A DNA stretch of 64,000 nucleotides from Vibrio panuliri (lineage in GTDB: Bacteria; Pseudomonadota; Gammaproteobacteria; Enterobacterales; Vibrionaceae), in assembly GCF_009938205.1 (NCBI RefSeq), contig NZ_AP019654.1, positions 1 to 64,000 of the forward strand. Direction: 5' to 3'. Position 1 is the first letter of the stretch; the number at the start of each line of letters is the position of its first letter. The translations under genes and the position numbers were made by a program. Positions 9,213-20,837 of this stretch are shown here, in pieces. The notes under the pieces were generated by a model that saw nothing but the letters and a program-made list of their open reading frames with translations, was not told where the DNA came from and did no database searches.

Positions 9213-10313
9213 ATGAAATTTTCCATTGAACGCAGTCATCTACTGAAACCACTTCAACAAGTGTCGGGTGCTTTGGGCGGCCGACCAACGTTACCAATTC
9301 TTGGTAACTTATTGATTAAGGTTGAAGAAAATACCTTATCAATGACCGCAACGGATTTGGAAGTTGAGCTGATTAGCCGCGTGACCCTTGAAGGGGATTT
9401 TGAAGCGGGCAGCATCACTGTGCCGTCACGTAAGTTTCTTGATATCTGCCGTGGTCTACCAGACGATTCAGTGATTACCTTTGTATTGGAAGGGGATCGC
9501 GTACAAGTGCGTTCTGGTCGTAGCCGTTTTTCTCTGGCTACACTACCTGCGAATGATTTCCCAAATATTGAAGATTGGCAAAGTGAAGTTGAAGTATCAC
9601 TGACTCAAGCTGAACTGCGTGGTTTGATTGAGAAAACACAATTTTCAATGGCAAACCAAGATGTACGTTATTACCTCAATGGTATGCTGTTTGAAATTGA
9701 TGGCACAACACTACGTAGTGTGGCGACTGATGGTCACCGAATGGCGGTATCACTTGTTTCATTAGGTGCTGATTTTGCCACTAAGCAAATCATTGTGCCA
9801 CGCAAAGGTGTTCAAGAGCTAGTTAAGCTACTGGATGCGCCAGAACAGCCAGTCGTTCTGCAAATTGGTAGCTCGAACGTGCGTGCGGAAGTGAACAACT
9901 TTGTCTTCACTTCGAAACTGGTGGATGGTCGTTTTCCTGATTACCGCCGCGTCATGCCACAAAGCACAACAAAAACATTGGAAGCGAATTGTGATGAATT
10001 GCGTCAAGCATTCTCGCGTGCCGCTATCCTATCTAACGAGAAGTTCCGTGGTGTGCGTGTTAATCTAGCTGATAGCGAGATGCGTATTACCGCCAACAAC
10101 CCTGAGCAAGAAGAAGCGGAAGAGATGTTGGATGTGAGCTTTGAAGGTGATGCGATTGAAATCGGCTTTAACGTCAGTTATGTATTGGATGTTCTCAATA
10201 CTCTGCGTTGTGAAAAAGTGCGAATTTCAATGTCTGACGCCAATGCGAGTGCGCTTATCGAAAATGCCGATGATGACAGTGCGCTGTATGTGGTGATGCC
10301 AATTCGACTCTAG
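9213..10313 (+). CDS. dnaN: DNA polymerase III beta sliding clamp
   Basis: DnaN is the ring-shaped clamp that tethers DNA polymerase III to DNA. At 366 residues it has the normal length and consists of three similar folds. It starts [20 protein letters not shown] and ends in the typical VVMPIRL, close to E. coli DnaN. It lies 75 bp after dnaA and ends 1 bp before the recF start codon, consistent with a coupled dnaA-dnaN-recF transcript. Confidence 0.98.
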   Translation: MKFSIERSHLLKPLQQVSGALGGRPTLPILGNLLIKVEENTLSMTATDLEVELISRVTLEGDFEAGSITVPSRKFLDICRGLPDDSVITFVLEGDRVQVRSGRSRFSLATLPANDFPNIEDWQSEVEVSLTQAELRGLIEKTQFSMANQDVRYYLNGMLFEIDGTTLRSVATDGHRMAVSLVSLGADFATKQIIVPRKGVQELVKLLDAPEQPVVLQIGSSNVRAEVNNFVFTSKLVDGRFPDYRRVMPQSTTKTLEANCDELRQAFSRAAILSNEKFRGVRVNLADSEMRITANNPEQEEAEEMLDVSFEGDAIEIGFNVSYVLDVLNTLRCEKVRISMSDANASALIENADDDSALYVVMPIRL

Positions 10314-10314
10314 C

Positions 10315-11394
10315 ATGCCGCTATCTCGCCTTATAATTAAGCAGTTTCGCAACATTAAAGCCTGTGATATTCAATTATCAGCAGGCTTTAACTTTCTTAT
10401 CGGTCCGAACGGTAGCGGTAAAACAAGCGTACTTGAAGCCATCTATTTGTTGGGGCACGGTCGTTCATTTAAGAGCAGTTTAACTGGACGAGTGATCCAA
10501 AATGAGTGTGACGAGCTGTTTGTACATGGCCGTTTTTTGAACTCGGATCAATTTGAGCTACCGATTGGGATTAATAAGCAGCGCGACGGCACAACAGAGG
10601 TTAAAATAGGCGGTCAATCTGGGCAAAAGTTAGCACAGTTGGCTCAAGTTCTGCCGCTGCAACTTATCCACCCAGAAGGGTTCGATTTGTTGACTGACGG
10701 GCCTAAACATCGCCGTGCATTTATCGATTGGGGTGTGTTTCACTCAGAATCTGCTTTTTATGATGCATGGGGACGGTTTCGTCGCTTGAACAAACAGCGC
10801 AACGCCTTATTGAAAACCGCTCGTAGCTATCGTGAGCTCAGTTACTGGGATCAGGAAATGGCACGTTTGGCAGAAAATATTAGCCAATGGCGGGCTGGGT
10901 ATGTTGAGCAGATGCGCATTAAAGCTGAGCAGATATGCCGAGCATTTTTGCCAGAATTTGATATCCAATTGAAGTATTATCGTGGTTGGGATAAGGATAC
11001 GCCTTATCAACAAATCCTCGAGAAGAACTTCGAGCGCGATCAGGCATTAGGTTATACCTTTAGTGGGCCTAATAAAGCGGATTTGCGCATAAAAGTGAAC
11101 GGTACACCCGTAGAAGATGTGCTTTCACGTGGTCAGTTAAAACTGATGGTGTGTGCGTTGCGCGTGGCGCAAGGGCAACTCCTTACCGAAATGACCGGAA
11201 AGCAATGCATTTATTTGATTGATGACTTTGCATCGGAATTAGATAGTCAACGTCGCAAGCGCCTAGCGGACTGCTTGAAAGAGACGGGGGCTCAAGTTTT
11301 TGTAAGCTCTATTACTGAGGGTCAAATTGCCGATATGCACGATGATAAAGGCAAGATGTTCCATGTGGAACATGGCACAATAGAGCAACTATAA
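10315..11394 (+). CDS. recF: RecF, recombination and gap-repair protein
   Basis: RecF is an SMC-like ATPase that acts with RecO and RecR to load RecA at single-strand gaps. The 359-residue protein has Walker [18 protein letters not shown] (about 26-42), an ABC-type signature [17 protein letters not shown] and Walker [13 protein letters not shown]. The ATG is 1 bp after the dnaN stop, indicating translational coupling, and gyrB follows 17 bp downstream. Confidence 0.97.
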   Translation: MPLSRLIIKQFRNIKACDIQLSAGFNFLIGPNGSGKTSVLEAIYLLGHGRSFKSSLTGRVIQNECDELFVHGRFLNSDQFELPIGINKQRDGTTEVKIGGQSGQKLAQLAQVLPLQLIHPEGFDLLTDGPKHRRAFIDWGVFHSESAFYDAWGRFRRLNKQRNALLKTARSYRELSYWDQEMARLAENISQWRAGYVEQMRIKAEQICRAFLPEFDIQLKYYRGWDKDTPYQQILEKNFERDQALGYTFSGPNKADLRIKVNGTPVEDVLSRGQLKLMVCALRVAQGQLLTEMTGKQCIYLIDDFASELDSQRRKRLADCLKETGAQVFVSSITEGQIADMHDDKGKMFHVEHGTIEQL

Positions 11395-11408
11395 ATAGCG
11401 GAAGATAA

Positions 11409-13829
<2,421 letters not shown>

Positions 13830-13869
13830 TCATTGCGATGCGTCGTTATTTCGCATGATTTCTGCGTTC

Positions 13870-13904
13870 GGCGTACTCACATACACTTGTATGCTGCGTG
13901 CGCC
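13870..13904. repeat. Imperfect hairpin of a possible dispersed intergenic repeat
   Basis: The stretch GGCGTACTCACATAC (13870-13884) is nearly the reverse complement of GTATGCTGCGTGCGCC (13889-13904), with a 4-base ACTT loop. The flanking sequence up to about 13945 (TTGCTTGAACC, TTAGCCTCGACTGAC) resembles, from memory, dispersed non-coding repeats of Vibrio intergenic regions. This is unverified. Confidence 0.4.
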
Positions 13905-13969
13905 TTGCTTGAACCAATAGCGAACTAACTTAGCCTCGACTGACTAAATTTCTTTTGATGAAATTTTGA

Positions 13970-13997
13970 AAGCACTGCCTTCGGGTGGTGCTTTTTT
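13970..13997 (+). terminator. Rho-independent terminator of gyrB
   Basis: AAGCACTGCC (13970-13979) pairs with GGTGGTGCTT (13984-13993), including wobble pairs, around a TTCG tetraloop. A run of T follows. Confidence 0.85.
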
Positions 13998-13999
13998 AT

Positions 14000-14390
14000 T
14001 GGGTGAGGATACGAGCGGGATGCGGGAACGCTTCGCTTCGAGAATATGACATCGTTAGAAAGAGTGGGCTTTATTTATCAGAGTCTTAGATCGTTATCCT
14101 CGAGAGGGAGGGACGACCGAGTCGGGGATCTAAAAAATATTTTTTGCCGATCCCTTGAAAGCCCATCTTTTGACCTTATATCTAGTTATGAAGAGGGATG
14201 GCTAACTTGCTCATAAGAGAAGAACAGCGCCTCTGGAATCGCTAAGTGAGATCGCTCAGGAGAGGATACTCAAATTAGCACACAACTTGACCCTAGATTC
14301 GACATCATGTCCCCGAACCTAAAGAGTAGGTCAGAGGAATGAATCATCGAATCCCTTAGCTCGGCGCTTTCTTGCATAAATGCGCCATAT
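14000..14390. other. Gene-free, repeat-like intergenic stretch upstream of the sHSP gene
   Basis: I see no credible gene here. The stretch contains GGGATC (14125-14130) and GATCCC (14149-14154) flanking a perfect 14-bp A/T palindrome (14132-14145). The surrounding CTCGAGAGGGAGGGACGACC-type sequence looks like a dispersed Vibrio repeat. A promoter for the downstream heat-shock gene must lie in this region, but I could not find a convincing sigma-32 -35/-10 pair. Confidence 0.4.
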
Positions 14391-14440
14391 GGATGACCCT
14401 CATCCGGGCTAAGACTATTGCTTAAAAAGAGGATAGGATT
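14391..14440 (+). promoter_or_regulatory. ROSE-like RNA thermometer in the ibpA leader
   Basis: The last hairpin before the start codon pairs CTATTGCTT (14415-14423) with GAGGATAG (14429-14436) around an AAAAA loop. The pairing leaves a single bulged G (14420) and sequesters the Shine-Dalgarno AGGA (14430-14433), which is 7 nt before the ATG. UUGCU opposite AGGA with a bulged G is the hallmark of ROSE elements, heat-labile hairpins known before small heat-shock genes including E. coli ibpA. A perfect 6-bp hairpin GGATGA-CCC-TCATCC (14391-14405) lies just upstream and may be an additional leader stem. Confidence 0.75.
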
Positions 14441-14878
14441 ATGCGTAATGTAGATTTCTCACCACTATACCGTAATGCAATTGGCTTCGACCGTCTGTTT
14501 AACCTAATGGAAGCAAGCTCGGCGAAGAACACTTCTGGCGGTTACCCTCCATACAACATTGAGCAAAAAGATGAGCATAACTACCGTATTACTATGGCGG
14601 TGGCTGGCTTTGCTGAAGATCAGCTAGATCTGACTCAAAACGAAAATATGTTGATTGTAAAGGGTGAGCGCAAAGCGGAAGAAGGCAAAAATTACGTTTA
14701 TCAAGGCATCGCTGAACGCGATTTTGAGCGTAAGTTCCAACTTGCTGATTATGTGAAAGTTGTCGGTGCATCAATGGAAAACGGTCTACTTCATATTGAT
14801 TTAGTTCGTGAAATTCCAGAAGCGATGCAACCGCGTAAGATCGCTATCGGTGGTAACACCCTGATTGAAAATAACTAA
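14441..14878 (+). CDS. ibpA: Small heat-shock protein, IbpA/Hsp20 family
   Basis: This is a 145-residue small heat-shock protein that would bind aggregating proteins and hold them for refolding by DnaK/ClpB. The start [20 protein letters not shown] is the IbpA N-terminal arm. An alpha-crystallin domain follows at about residues 35-125 ([50 protein letters not shown]), and a short tail carries the I-x-I-type motif KIAIGG. Only one copy is present here, unlike the ibpAB pair of E. coli. Its leader has a ROSE-like thermometer, so heat control of translation is expected. Confidence 0.95.
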   Translation: MRNVDFSPLYRNAIGFDRLFNLMEASSAKNTSGGYPPYNIEQKDEHNYRITMAVAGFAEDQLDLTQNENMLIVKGERKAEEGKNYVYQGIAERDFERKFQLADYVKVVGASMENGLLHIDLVREIPEAMQPRKIAIGGNTLIENN

Positions 14879-14905
14879 TCGTAGTTTCCACGGTAATAGA
14901 ATGAG

Positions 14906-14932
14906 AAAGAGCGCCAAATGGGCGCTCTTTTT
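14906..14932 (+). terminator. Rho-independent terminator of ibpA
   Basis: A 10-bp perfect stem (AAAGAGCGCC, 14906-14915 with 14921-14930) with an AAATG loop is followed by T residues. Confidence 0.88.
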
Positions 14933-14960
14933 AATGCTCTTATAGAGAGAAGTAAAACCT

Positions 14961-16214
14961 CTATTGTGCTTCTTGGTAAGCCTTTGCTACTTCTTCTGCA
15001 ATAATATTAATGCCTTTTTGCATCATCTCATCTTCTTGGACATAGTTCATTCTTAGACATTGATGAGCGTGCTCCCAATCGTCTTCCTGACCAATAAAGA
15101 AGTATTCACCCGGAACAATCAAAACCCCGCGAGCTTTTAAGCGTTGGTAAAGCTCCATGGTGGTTATCGGCAGTTCATCAAACCATAACCATAAGAAAAT
15201 AGCGCCTTCAGGTTTATGGATTCTAAAGCGAGGATCGGTAATCGCTTGTTGCAGCAACTCAACCGCGCGCAGTGCTTTTTGTCGATAGAATGGCTTAATT
15301 ACCTCGGTGCTGAGTTTGAGTAAGTCACCATTTTCAATCATATGGTTAGCATAAGCGGGGCCGACACTGCTCGGCGCAAGGCTAATAATACCGTTCATAT
15401 TGGTCATCGCTTGCGTAATGGCTTCATTTGCAATCACGACGCCACAGCGCACACCTGGCAAGCCCAGTTTAGATAAACTCATGCATAAGATGGTGTTTTC
15501 ATTCCAAAATGGTTCGACATCTTCAAAAATGATATTAGGAAAAGGTAGGCCGTACGCATTGTCGATGATCAACGGCACATTGTGTTGACGAGCGAGTGTA
15601 TCCAATTTTTGGATTTCAGCATCAGTCAGGACATTGCCTGTTGGGTTGGTCGGGCGTGAAGCACAGATTGCCGCAATCGAGTCATCAACAGAAAGTTGTT
15701 CAAAATCGACGTGGTATTTGAATAATCCATCTTCTAGGAGTTCAATTTCTGGATGATAAGAGATAAAAATGTCTTCATCGATGCCCGCATCACCATAGCC
15801 GATATACTCTGGCGCTAATGGCAACAATATTTTTTTATGTGAGCCATCGGGTTGTTTGCCCGCGAGCAAATTAAAAAGATAGAAAAATCCGCTTTGGCTG
15901 CCATTGGTCAGGCTGATGTTTTTTTCGCTGATGTCCCAACCGTAGTGCTGCTTGAACATGTTCGCCAACGCTTTTACAAAGCTATCTTTACCTTGTGGGC
16001 CATCGTAGTTAGCAAGTGCAGCTACCAACTCGCCATTAGCGAGCATTTTCTCACTGGCTTGATGAAAGTAATCGAGCATTGCTGGAATTGCGGCAGGGTT
16101 GCCGCCTCCGAGCATGATGGCTCCTGGAGTGCGTAAACCATCATTCAAGTCGTCCATGAGCTGCGTTATACCAGAGTACTGATTAAATTTTTCACCAAAT
16201 TTTGAGAATTGCAT
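14961..16214 (-). CDS. avtA: Valine-pyruvate aminotransferase AvtA
   Basis: AvtA is a PLP-dependent aminotransferase that interconverts valine/2-oxoisovalerate and alanine/pyruvate. The protein has 417 residues, fold type I. Visible parts are MLGGGNPAAIPAM near the start, NGSQSGFFYLFNLL, ASRPTNPTGNV, IIDNAYGLPFP and the PLP-lysine region LCMSLSKLGLPGVRCGVV. The N-terminus (FSKFGEKFNQYSGITQLMDD) is characteristic of AvtA. It is monocistronic and ends tail-to-tail with ibpA. Confidence 0.94.
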   Translation of the reverse strand: MQFSKFGEKFNQYSGITQLMDDLNDGLRTPGAIMLGGGNPAAIPAMLDYFHQASEKMLANGELVAALANYDGPQGKDSFVKALANMFKQHYGWDISEKNISLTNGSQSGFFYLFNLLAGKQPDGSHKKILLPLAPEYIGYGDAGIDEDIFISYHPEIELLEDGLFKYHVDFEQLSVDDSIAAICASRPTNPTGNVLTDAEIQKLDTLARQHNVPLIIDNAYGLPFPNIIFEDVEPFWNENTILCMSLSKLGLPGVRCGVVIANEAITQAMTNMNGIISLAPSSVGPAYANHMIENGDLLKLSTEVIKPFYRQKALRAVELLQQAITDPRFRIHKPEGAIFLWLWFDELPITTMELYQRLKARGVLIVPGEYFFIGQEDDWEHAHQCLRMNYVQEDEMMQKGINIIAEEVAKAYQEAQ

Positions 16215-16458
16215 GTTTTGCGAGACCTAATACATTGTTTTTGCTTTCATGTGTATGGCGTCAGTGCTTTGCTGACCAATCGAATAATCCTTGAACATAC
16301 CGCAATGGCTTTGAGACGCAAAGCACAAATTTACTCATTATTAGAGAAAAGTGCTTTTATCTATTCGTTGATAATTGTGTTAGAAAGTATTTAGTACAAC
16401 GATGAAATAAAAGAATGAAATCTTGTCGTAATAATACCCATCACAATTATAGGTATAA

Positions 16459-16485
16459 AAAAGGGAAGCCATTGGCTTCCCTTTT
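16459..16485 (-). terminator. Rho-independent terminator of glyQS
   Basis: A 12-bp perfect stem (AAAAGGGAAGCC, 16459-16470 with 16474-16485) with a 3-base loop; the minus strand continues into a T run. It lies just after the glyS stop. Confidence 0.88.
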
Positions 16486-16501
16486 ATTGATTTAGTCTCG
16501 A

Positions 16502-18568
16502 TTATTTTTGCAGCAACGAGATATCAGCGATCTGTAGGAACAGATTACGCAGGTTATTTAGCAGCGTTAGACGGTTAGTTTTAAGTGCTTCGTCATCGGC
16601 CATAACCATTACGTTATCGAAGAACGCATCAACAGGCTCACGAAGGTCTGCCAGCTTGCTTAGTGCTTGTTGGTAGTTACCTGTTGCAAATGCTGGTTCA
16701 AGCGCTTCAGTCATCACTTCAACATTTTCAGCCAGTACTTTTTCTGCATCTTCTTGTAGTAGAGCAAGATCGATTTCTGCAGCTAGTTCGCCATCAAATT
16801 TCGCTAGGATGTTACCTACACGCTTGTTCGCCGCTGCCAGTGCTTCTGCTGCTTCCAGTTCACGGAAGTGAGAAACCGCTTTAACACGTTGGTCAAAGTC
16901 AGCAGGTTTAGTTGGACGACGTGCCAGTACCGCTTGAATGATGTCAACACTGAAGCCTTCATCTTGGTACCAAGCGCGGAAACGACCCAGCATAAACTCG
17001 ATGACTTCTTGTTCAACGTTGTCGTTAGTTAGACGGTCACCAAATAGTGATTTCGCTTTCGCTACGAGGTCTACTAGGTCTAGGTTGTAACCGTATTCAA
17101 CGATGATACGTAGTACACCGAGTGATGCGCGGCGTAGTGCGAATGGGTCAGAACCTTTTGGCGCTTGACCGATACCGAAAATACCGACGATAGTGTCTAG
17201 CTTATCTGCCATAGCAACCGCTGCTGACACACCATTTGATGGTAGATCGTCACCAGCGAAACGAGGCATGTATTGCTCGTTTAGTGCCACTGCGACTTCT
17301 TCCGCTTCACCGTCATGGCGAGCGTAGTGCATGCCCATAACACCTTGAGTATCGGTAAATTCGAATACCATTGATGTCATTAGGTCACATTTTGCTAGCA
17401 GACCAGCGCGTTTAGATTTTTCAACGTCCGCACCGATTTGCTCAGCAATGTAGCCTGCAAGTTCTGTGATGCGATCGGTTTTGTCTTTGATGGTGCCAAG
17501 TTGCTGTTGGAAAATCGCGTTTTCTAGCATTGGCAGGCGATCGATTAGCTTGCTCTTACGGTCAGTGTTGAAGAAGAATTCAGCATCAGCAAGACGTGGA
17601 CGAACCACTTTCTCGTTACCTTCGATAACGTAACGAGGCTCTTTCGATTCGATGTTCGATACGAAAATGAAGTTTGGTAGAAGCTTTTTGTTCTCGTCGT
17701 AGACTGGGAAGTACTTTTGGTCACCTTTCATCGTGTACACCAAAGCTTCCGCCGGTACTTTTAGGAACTCTTCTTCAAACTTAGCGGTTAGTACAACCGG
17801 CCATTCAACGAGAGAAGTGACTTCTTCAACTAGGTCGTCTTCTAGATCCGCGATACCGCCGATGGCTGCCGCCGCTTTTTGTGCGTCGGCTAGGATAATG
17901 GCTTTACGCGCGTCGTAATCTGCCATTACTTTACCGCGCTCTTCTAGAATCGCTGGGTATTGCTGTGCAGAATCGATAGTGAACTCTTGTTCACCCATAA
18001 AGCGGTGACCGCGAATGGTACGATCTGATTGTACGCCTAGGATTTCGCCTTGGATAAGGTCATTACCCATTAGCATAGTGAGCGTTTTCACTGGGCGGAT
18101 AAACTGAGTCGTTTTGTTGCCCCAACGCATAGGTTTTGCGATTGGCAAGCCAGCTAGTGCTTTGGCTGCGAGTTCAACTACGATATCAGCCGTTGGTTGG
18201 CCTTTTACTTCTTGTTTGAACAGTAGCCATTCGCCTTTATCAGTCACCATGCGCTCAGCTTGATCGACGGTGATACCACAACCACGAGCCCAACCTTGAG
18301 CGGCTTTAGTTGCGTTGCCTTCTGCATCAAACGCTGCAGAAACCGCAGGGCCACGTTTTTCAACGATCTTGTCTGCTTGGTTTTCTGCCAGTGCTGCCAC
18401 TTTAAGTGCTAGACGACGAGGTGCTGCGTACCATTTTACGCCTTCGTGCGTTAGCTCAGCACCTTTCAGTTCAGCTTCAAAGTTTGCTGCAAATGCTTCA
18501 GCCAGAGTACGAAGTTGCGTTGGTGGCAGTTCTTCAGTACCTAGCTCGATTAGAAATTCTTTTGCCAT
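16502..18568 (-). CDS. glyS: Glycyl-tRNA synthetase beta subunit
   Basis: GlyS forms the alpha2-beta2 glycyl-tRNA synthetase with GlyQ and contributes tRNA recognition. The protein has 688 residues. It starts [20 protein letters not shown], the standard GlyS N-terminus, and contains [26 protein letters not shown] and the HD-like domain followed by the C-terminal anticodon-binding region (about 580-688). It lies 13 bp downstream of glyQ in a two-gene operon. Confidence 0.97.
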   Translation of the reverse strand: MAKEFLIELGTEELPPTQLRTLAEAFAANFEAELKGAELTHEGVKWYAAPRRLALKVAALAENQADKIVEKRGPAVSAAFDAEGNATKAAQGWARGCGITVDQAERMVTDKGEWLLFKQEVKGQPTADIVVELAAKALAGLPIAKPMRWGNKTTQFIRPVKTLTMLMGNDLIQGEILGVQSDRTIRGHRFMGEQEFTIDSAQQYPAILEERGKVMADYDARKAIILADAQKAAAAIGGIADLEDDLVEEVTSLVEWPVVLTAKFEEEFLKVPAEALVYTMKGDQKYFPVYDENKKLLPNFIFVSNIESKEPRYVIEGNEKVVRPRLADAEFFFNTDRKSKLIDRLPMLENAIFQQQLGTIKDKTDRITELAGYIAEQIGADVEKSKRAGLLAKCDLMTSMVFEFTDTQGVMGMHYARHDGEAEEVAVALNEQYMPRFAGDDLPSNGVSAAVAMADKLDTIVGIFGIGQAPKGSDPFALRRASLGVLRIIVEYGYNLDLVDLVAKAKSLFGDRLTNDNVEQEVIEFMLGRFRAWYQDEGFSVDIIQAVLARRPTKPADFDQRVKAVSHFRELEAAEALAAANKRVGNILAKFDGELAAEIDLALLQEDAEKVLAENVEVMTEALEPAFATGNYQQALSKLADLREPVDAFFDNVMVMADDEALKTNRLTLLNNLRNLFLQIADISLLQK

Positions 18569-18581
18569 CTTACTCTACCCC

Positions 18582-19499
18582 TTACGCTTGTTCTTTTTTA
18601 CACATTGGGAAGCCAAGTGCTTCACGCGATGCGTAGTATGCTTCTGCTACTGACTTAGTCAGGTTACGGATGCGCAGGATGTAGCGTTGGCGTTCAGTTA
18701 CTGAGATCGCTTTGCGAGCATCAAGTAGGTTAAACGCGTGTGCTGCTTTTAGAATGCGCTCGTAAGCAGGTAGCGGAAGCGGCGTTTCAAGTGCAAGTAG
18801 GTTTTGGCACTCTTTCTCACACTGTTCGAAGAAACCAAATAGGAAATCAACGTCAGCGTGTTCAAAGTTGTAAGTTGATTGCTCAACTTCGTTTTGGTGG
18901 AAGATATCACCGTAAGTTACCTTGCTGCCATCTGGCGCAATGTTCCAAGTAAGATCGTAAACAGAGTCTACTTCTTGGATGTACATCGCTAGACGCTCGA
19001 TACCGTAAGTGATTTCACCAGTAACTGGTTTACATTCAAGACCGCCAACTTGTTGGAAGTAAGTAAACTGAGTGACTTCCATACCGTTTAGCCATACTTC
19101 CCAGCCTAGACCCCATGCGCCTAGTGTTGGGTTTTCCCAGTTGTCTTCTACGAAACGAATGTCGTGCACAAGTGGGTCAATACCAAGTACTTCTAGAGAA
19201 CCTAAGTACAACTCTTGGATATTGTCTGGTGATGGTTTTAGCGCTACTTGGAATTGGTAGTAGTGCTGTAGACGGTTAGGGTTTTCACCGTAACGACCAT
19301 CAGTTGGACGACGAGAAGGTTGTACGTAAGCTGTAGACATTGGCTCTGGGCCAAGCGCTCGTAGACAGGTCATTGGGTGAGATGTACCCGCACCTACTTC
19401 CATATCTAGCGGTTGAACAATGGTGCAACCATTTTGAGCCCAATAATCCTGCAGCGCGAGGATCATTCCCTGGAAGGTTTTGATATCGTATTTTTGCAT
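18582..19499 (-). CDS. glyQ: Glycyl-tRNA synthetase alpha subunit
   Basis: GlyQ carries the class II catalytic site that activates glycine. The 305-residue protein contains [20 protein letters not shown] near the start, [36 protein letters not shown] (class II motif region) and [20 protein letters not shown]. It is the first gene of glyQS. No T-box or other leader element is apparent, as usual in gammaproteobacteria. Confidence 0.97.
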   Translation of the reverse strand: MQKYDIKTFQGMILALQDYWAQNGCTIVQPLDMEVGAGTSHPMTCLRALGPEPMSTAYVQPSRRPTDGRYGENPNRLQHYYQFQVALKPSPDNIQELYLGSLEVLGIDPLVHDIRFVEDNWENPTLGAWGLGWEVWLNGMEVTQFTYFQQVGGLECKPVTGEITYGIERLAMYIQEVDSVYDLTWNIAPDGSKVTYGDIFHQNEVEQSTYNFEHADVDFLFGFFEQCEKECQNLLALETPLPLPAYERILKAAHAFNLLDARKAISVTERQRYILRIRNLTKSVAEAYYASREALGFPMCKKEQA

Positions 19500-19752
19500 A
19501 AGTCGTTTCGCGCGATTCTCTAATTACTCGCATGCATCGAGGCGGAGGTTTTCGCTCCTCAGCAGTGATGTTTGGGAGTAATGACGGTTGAATAAAATAA
19601 CAATCAAGTATACCGAGATATTGTGTGTGGGAGTAGCGCTAATCTTGCTTATTTCATAGCCAGAACCGCTTAGTTTGCCCAATTCTTGATATATTCGCCT
19701 TTTTTAGCTCGAAATGGTCTGTTTAGAGTGATTTTTTCTTACAAAACCCAGC

Positions 19753-19781
19753 TTGAGATTGCTGGTGGATATGATTACTAT
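19753..19781 (+). promoter_or_regulatory. Promoter of the mneA leader RNA
   Basis: TTGAGA (19753-19758), a 17-bp spacer and TACTAT (19776-19781) form a plausible sigma-70 promoter. The predicted start would be near 19788, exactly where the riboswitch consensus begins. Confidence 0.6.
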
Positions 19782-19784
19782 TGC

Positions 19785-19990
19785 GCCGTCTTTGGGGAGT
19801 AGCTTACTCAACTCACCGCCGAGTGAGGAGTTTGTTCGTCAACATAATTGGTGCAAAATCACCATGGCGTCCAAGACTTACCATTTTGGTAAGTTTAGCA
19901 AGACCTTAGGCAGATCATCATGAACCGAGGTGGGGCATGAGGTTTGTCTATGGTTATAAAAACTATAATCCCCGCCTCGCAATGAGCATG
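19785..19990 (+). promoter_or_regulatory. yybP-ykoY family manganese riboswitch
   Basis: The leader contains the signature TTTGGGGAGTAGC (19791-19803) and the closing GCAAGACC (19898-19905); GTCTT near the start pairs with AAGAC near the end to form P1. These are the conserved blocks of the yybP-ykoY (mntP/alx) Mn2+ aptamer. After the aptamer a 10-bp imperfect helix (CGAGGTGGGG, 19926-19935, with CCCCGCCTCG, 19970-19979) ends 13 nt before the start codon and could be the expression platform. The downstream gene belongs to the Mn/Ca exporter family UPF0016, as expected. No T run follows, so control of translation is more likely than termination. Confidence 0.9.
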
Positions 19991-19992
19991 TT

Positions 19993-20547
19993 GTGAGTGT
20001 ATTAGCACTATCTTTAACTACGGTTGCGATCGCAGAGATCGGCGACAAAACCCAGCTATTGTCGCTGGTGCTTGCCAGTCGTTATCGCAAACCTATACCA
20101 ATCATCTTGGCGATTCTAATCGCTACCTTGGCAAATCATGCCTTAGCCGCTTGGCTTGGGGTTGTAGTTGCCGACTACCTTTCTCCTGATATTTTGCGTT
20201 GGGTTGTGACCATCAGTTTCTTGTTGATGGCCGGTTGGGTATTAATTCCCGATAAACTCGATGAAGAGCAAACCTATTGCGGAAAAAGTGCCTTTGTGAC
20301 CAGTTTTGTCGCTTTTTTTGTTGCTGAGATTGGCGACAAAACGCAAATCGCCACCTCAATTTTAGGCGCGCAGTACGCAGATGCGTTGCTGATGGTTATT
20401 ATTGGCACGACGCTCGGCATGATGGTCGCCAATGTCCCTGTTGTGCTAATGGGTAAGATGTCGGCAGACAAGTTACCTTTGGCGCTTATTCGCAAAATCA
20501 GCGCGCTGCTTTTTGTTGGCCTGGCGCTCGGTACGGCCATCGTTTAA
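19993..20547 (+). CDS. mneA: MneA-type manganese exporter (UPF0016/GDT1)
   Basis: This 184-residue membrane protein belongs to the UPF0016/TMEM165 cation family; the V. cholerae member MneA exports Mn2+. It has two homologous three-helix halves, each with the family motif E-x-G-D-K-T-Q: EIGDKTQLLSL (about 13-23) and EIGDKTQIATS (about 112-122). It starts at GTG 19993; the nearby ATGs at 19982 and 19988 run straight into a stop. The riboswitch upstream would raise expression when Mn2+ is high. Confidence 0.93.
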   Translation: MSVLALSLTTVAIAEIGDKTQLLSLVLASRYRKPIPIILAILIATLANHALAAWLGVVVADYLSPDILRWVVTISFLLMAGWVLIPDKLDEEQTYCGKSAFVTSFVAFFVAEIGDKTQIATSILGAQYADALLMVIIGTTLGMMVANVPVVLMGKMSADKLPLALIRKISALLFVGLALGTAIV

Positions 20548-20837
20548 TTATCAGTGCGAGTAAGTTAAGAGTTTTAATTTACTCGCATTTTTGCGTTCTG
20601 ATCTTGTCAACGTGTTGAATGAAGACTTGTGGTAATTTTCCAACAATAGTTACTGATATTTTCGAGGGATATCGAGGTTTATTCTGCCAAAATACCAAAA
20701 CTGATGTTACTGCGCTATCAAACGCCGTATAGCTATTAATATATGTATAAATAATTGTTTTTAATTGGATTTTTCTGTATTGCTGATGAGTGTTTAACTG
20801 GTTATTTTGTGTGCGTGTCTATAGTTAAGGTAACGTC

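Noticed and set aside
14341..14400. Sigma-32 heat-shock promoter for ibpA
   Set aside because: CGCCATAT at 14383-14390 resembles a sigma-32 -10, but no CTTGAA-like -35 lies at 13-17 bp; not supported.
19982..19992. ATG starts for mneA at 19982 and 19988
   Set aside because: Both are in a frame that stops at the TGA at 19994-19996; the coding frame starts at GTG 19993.
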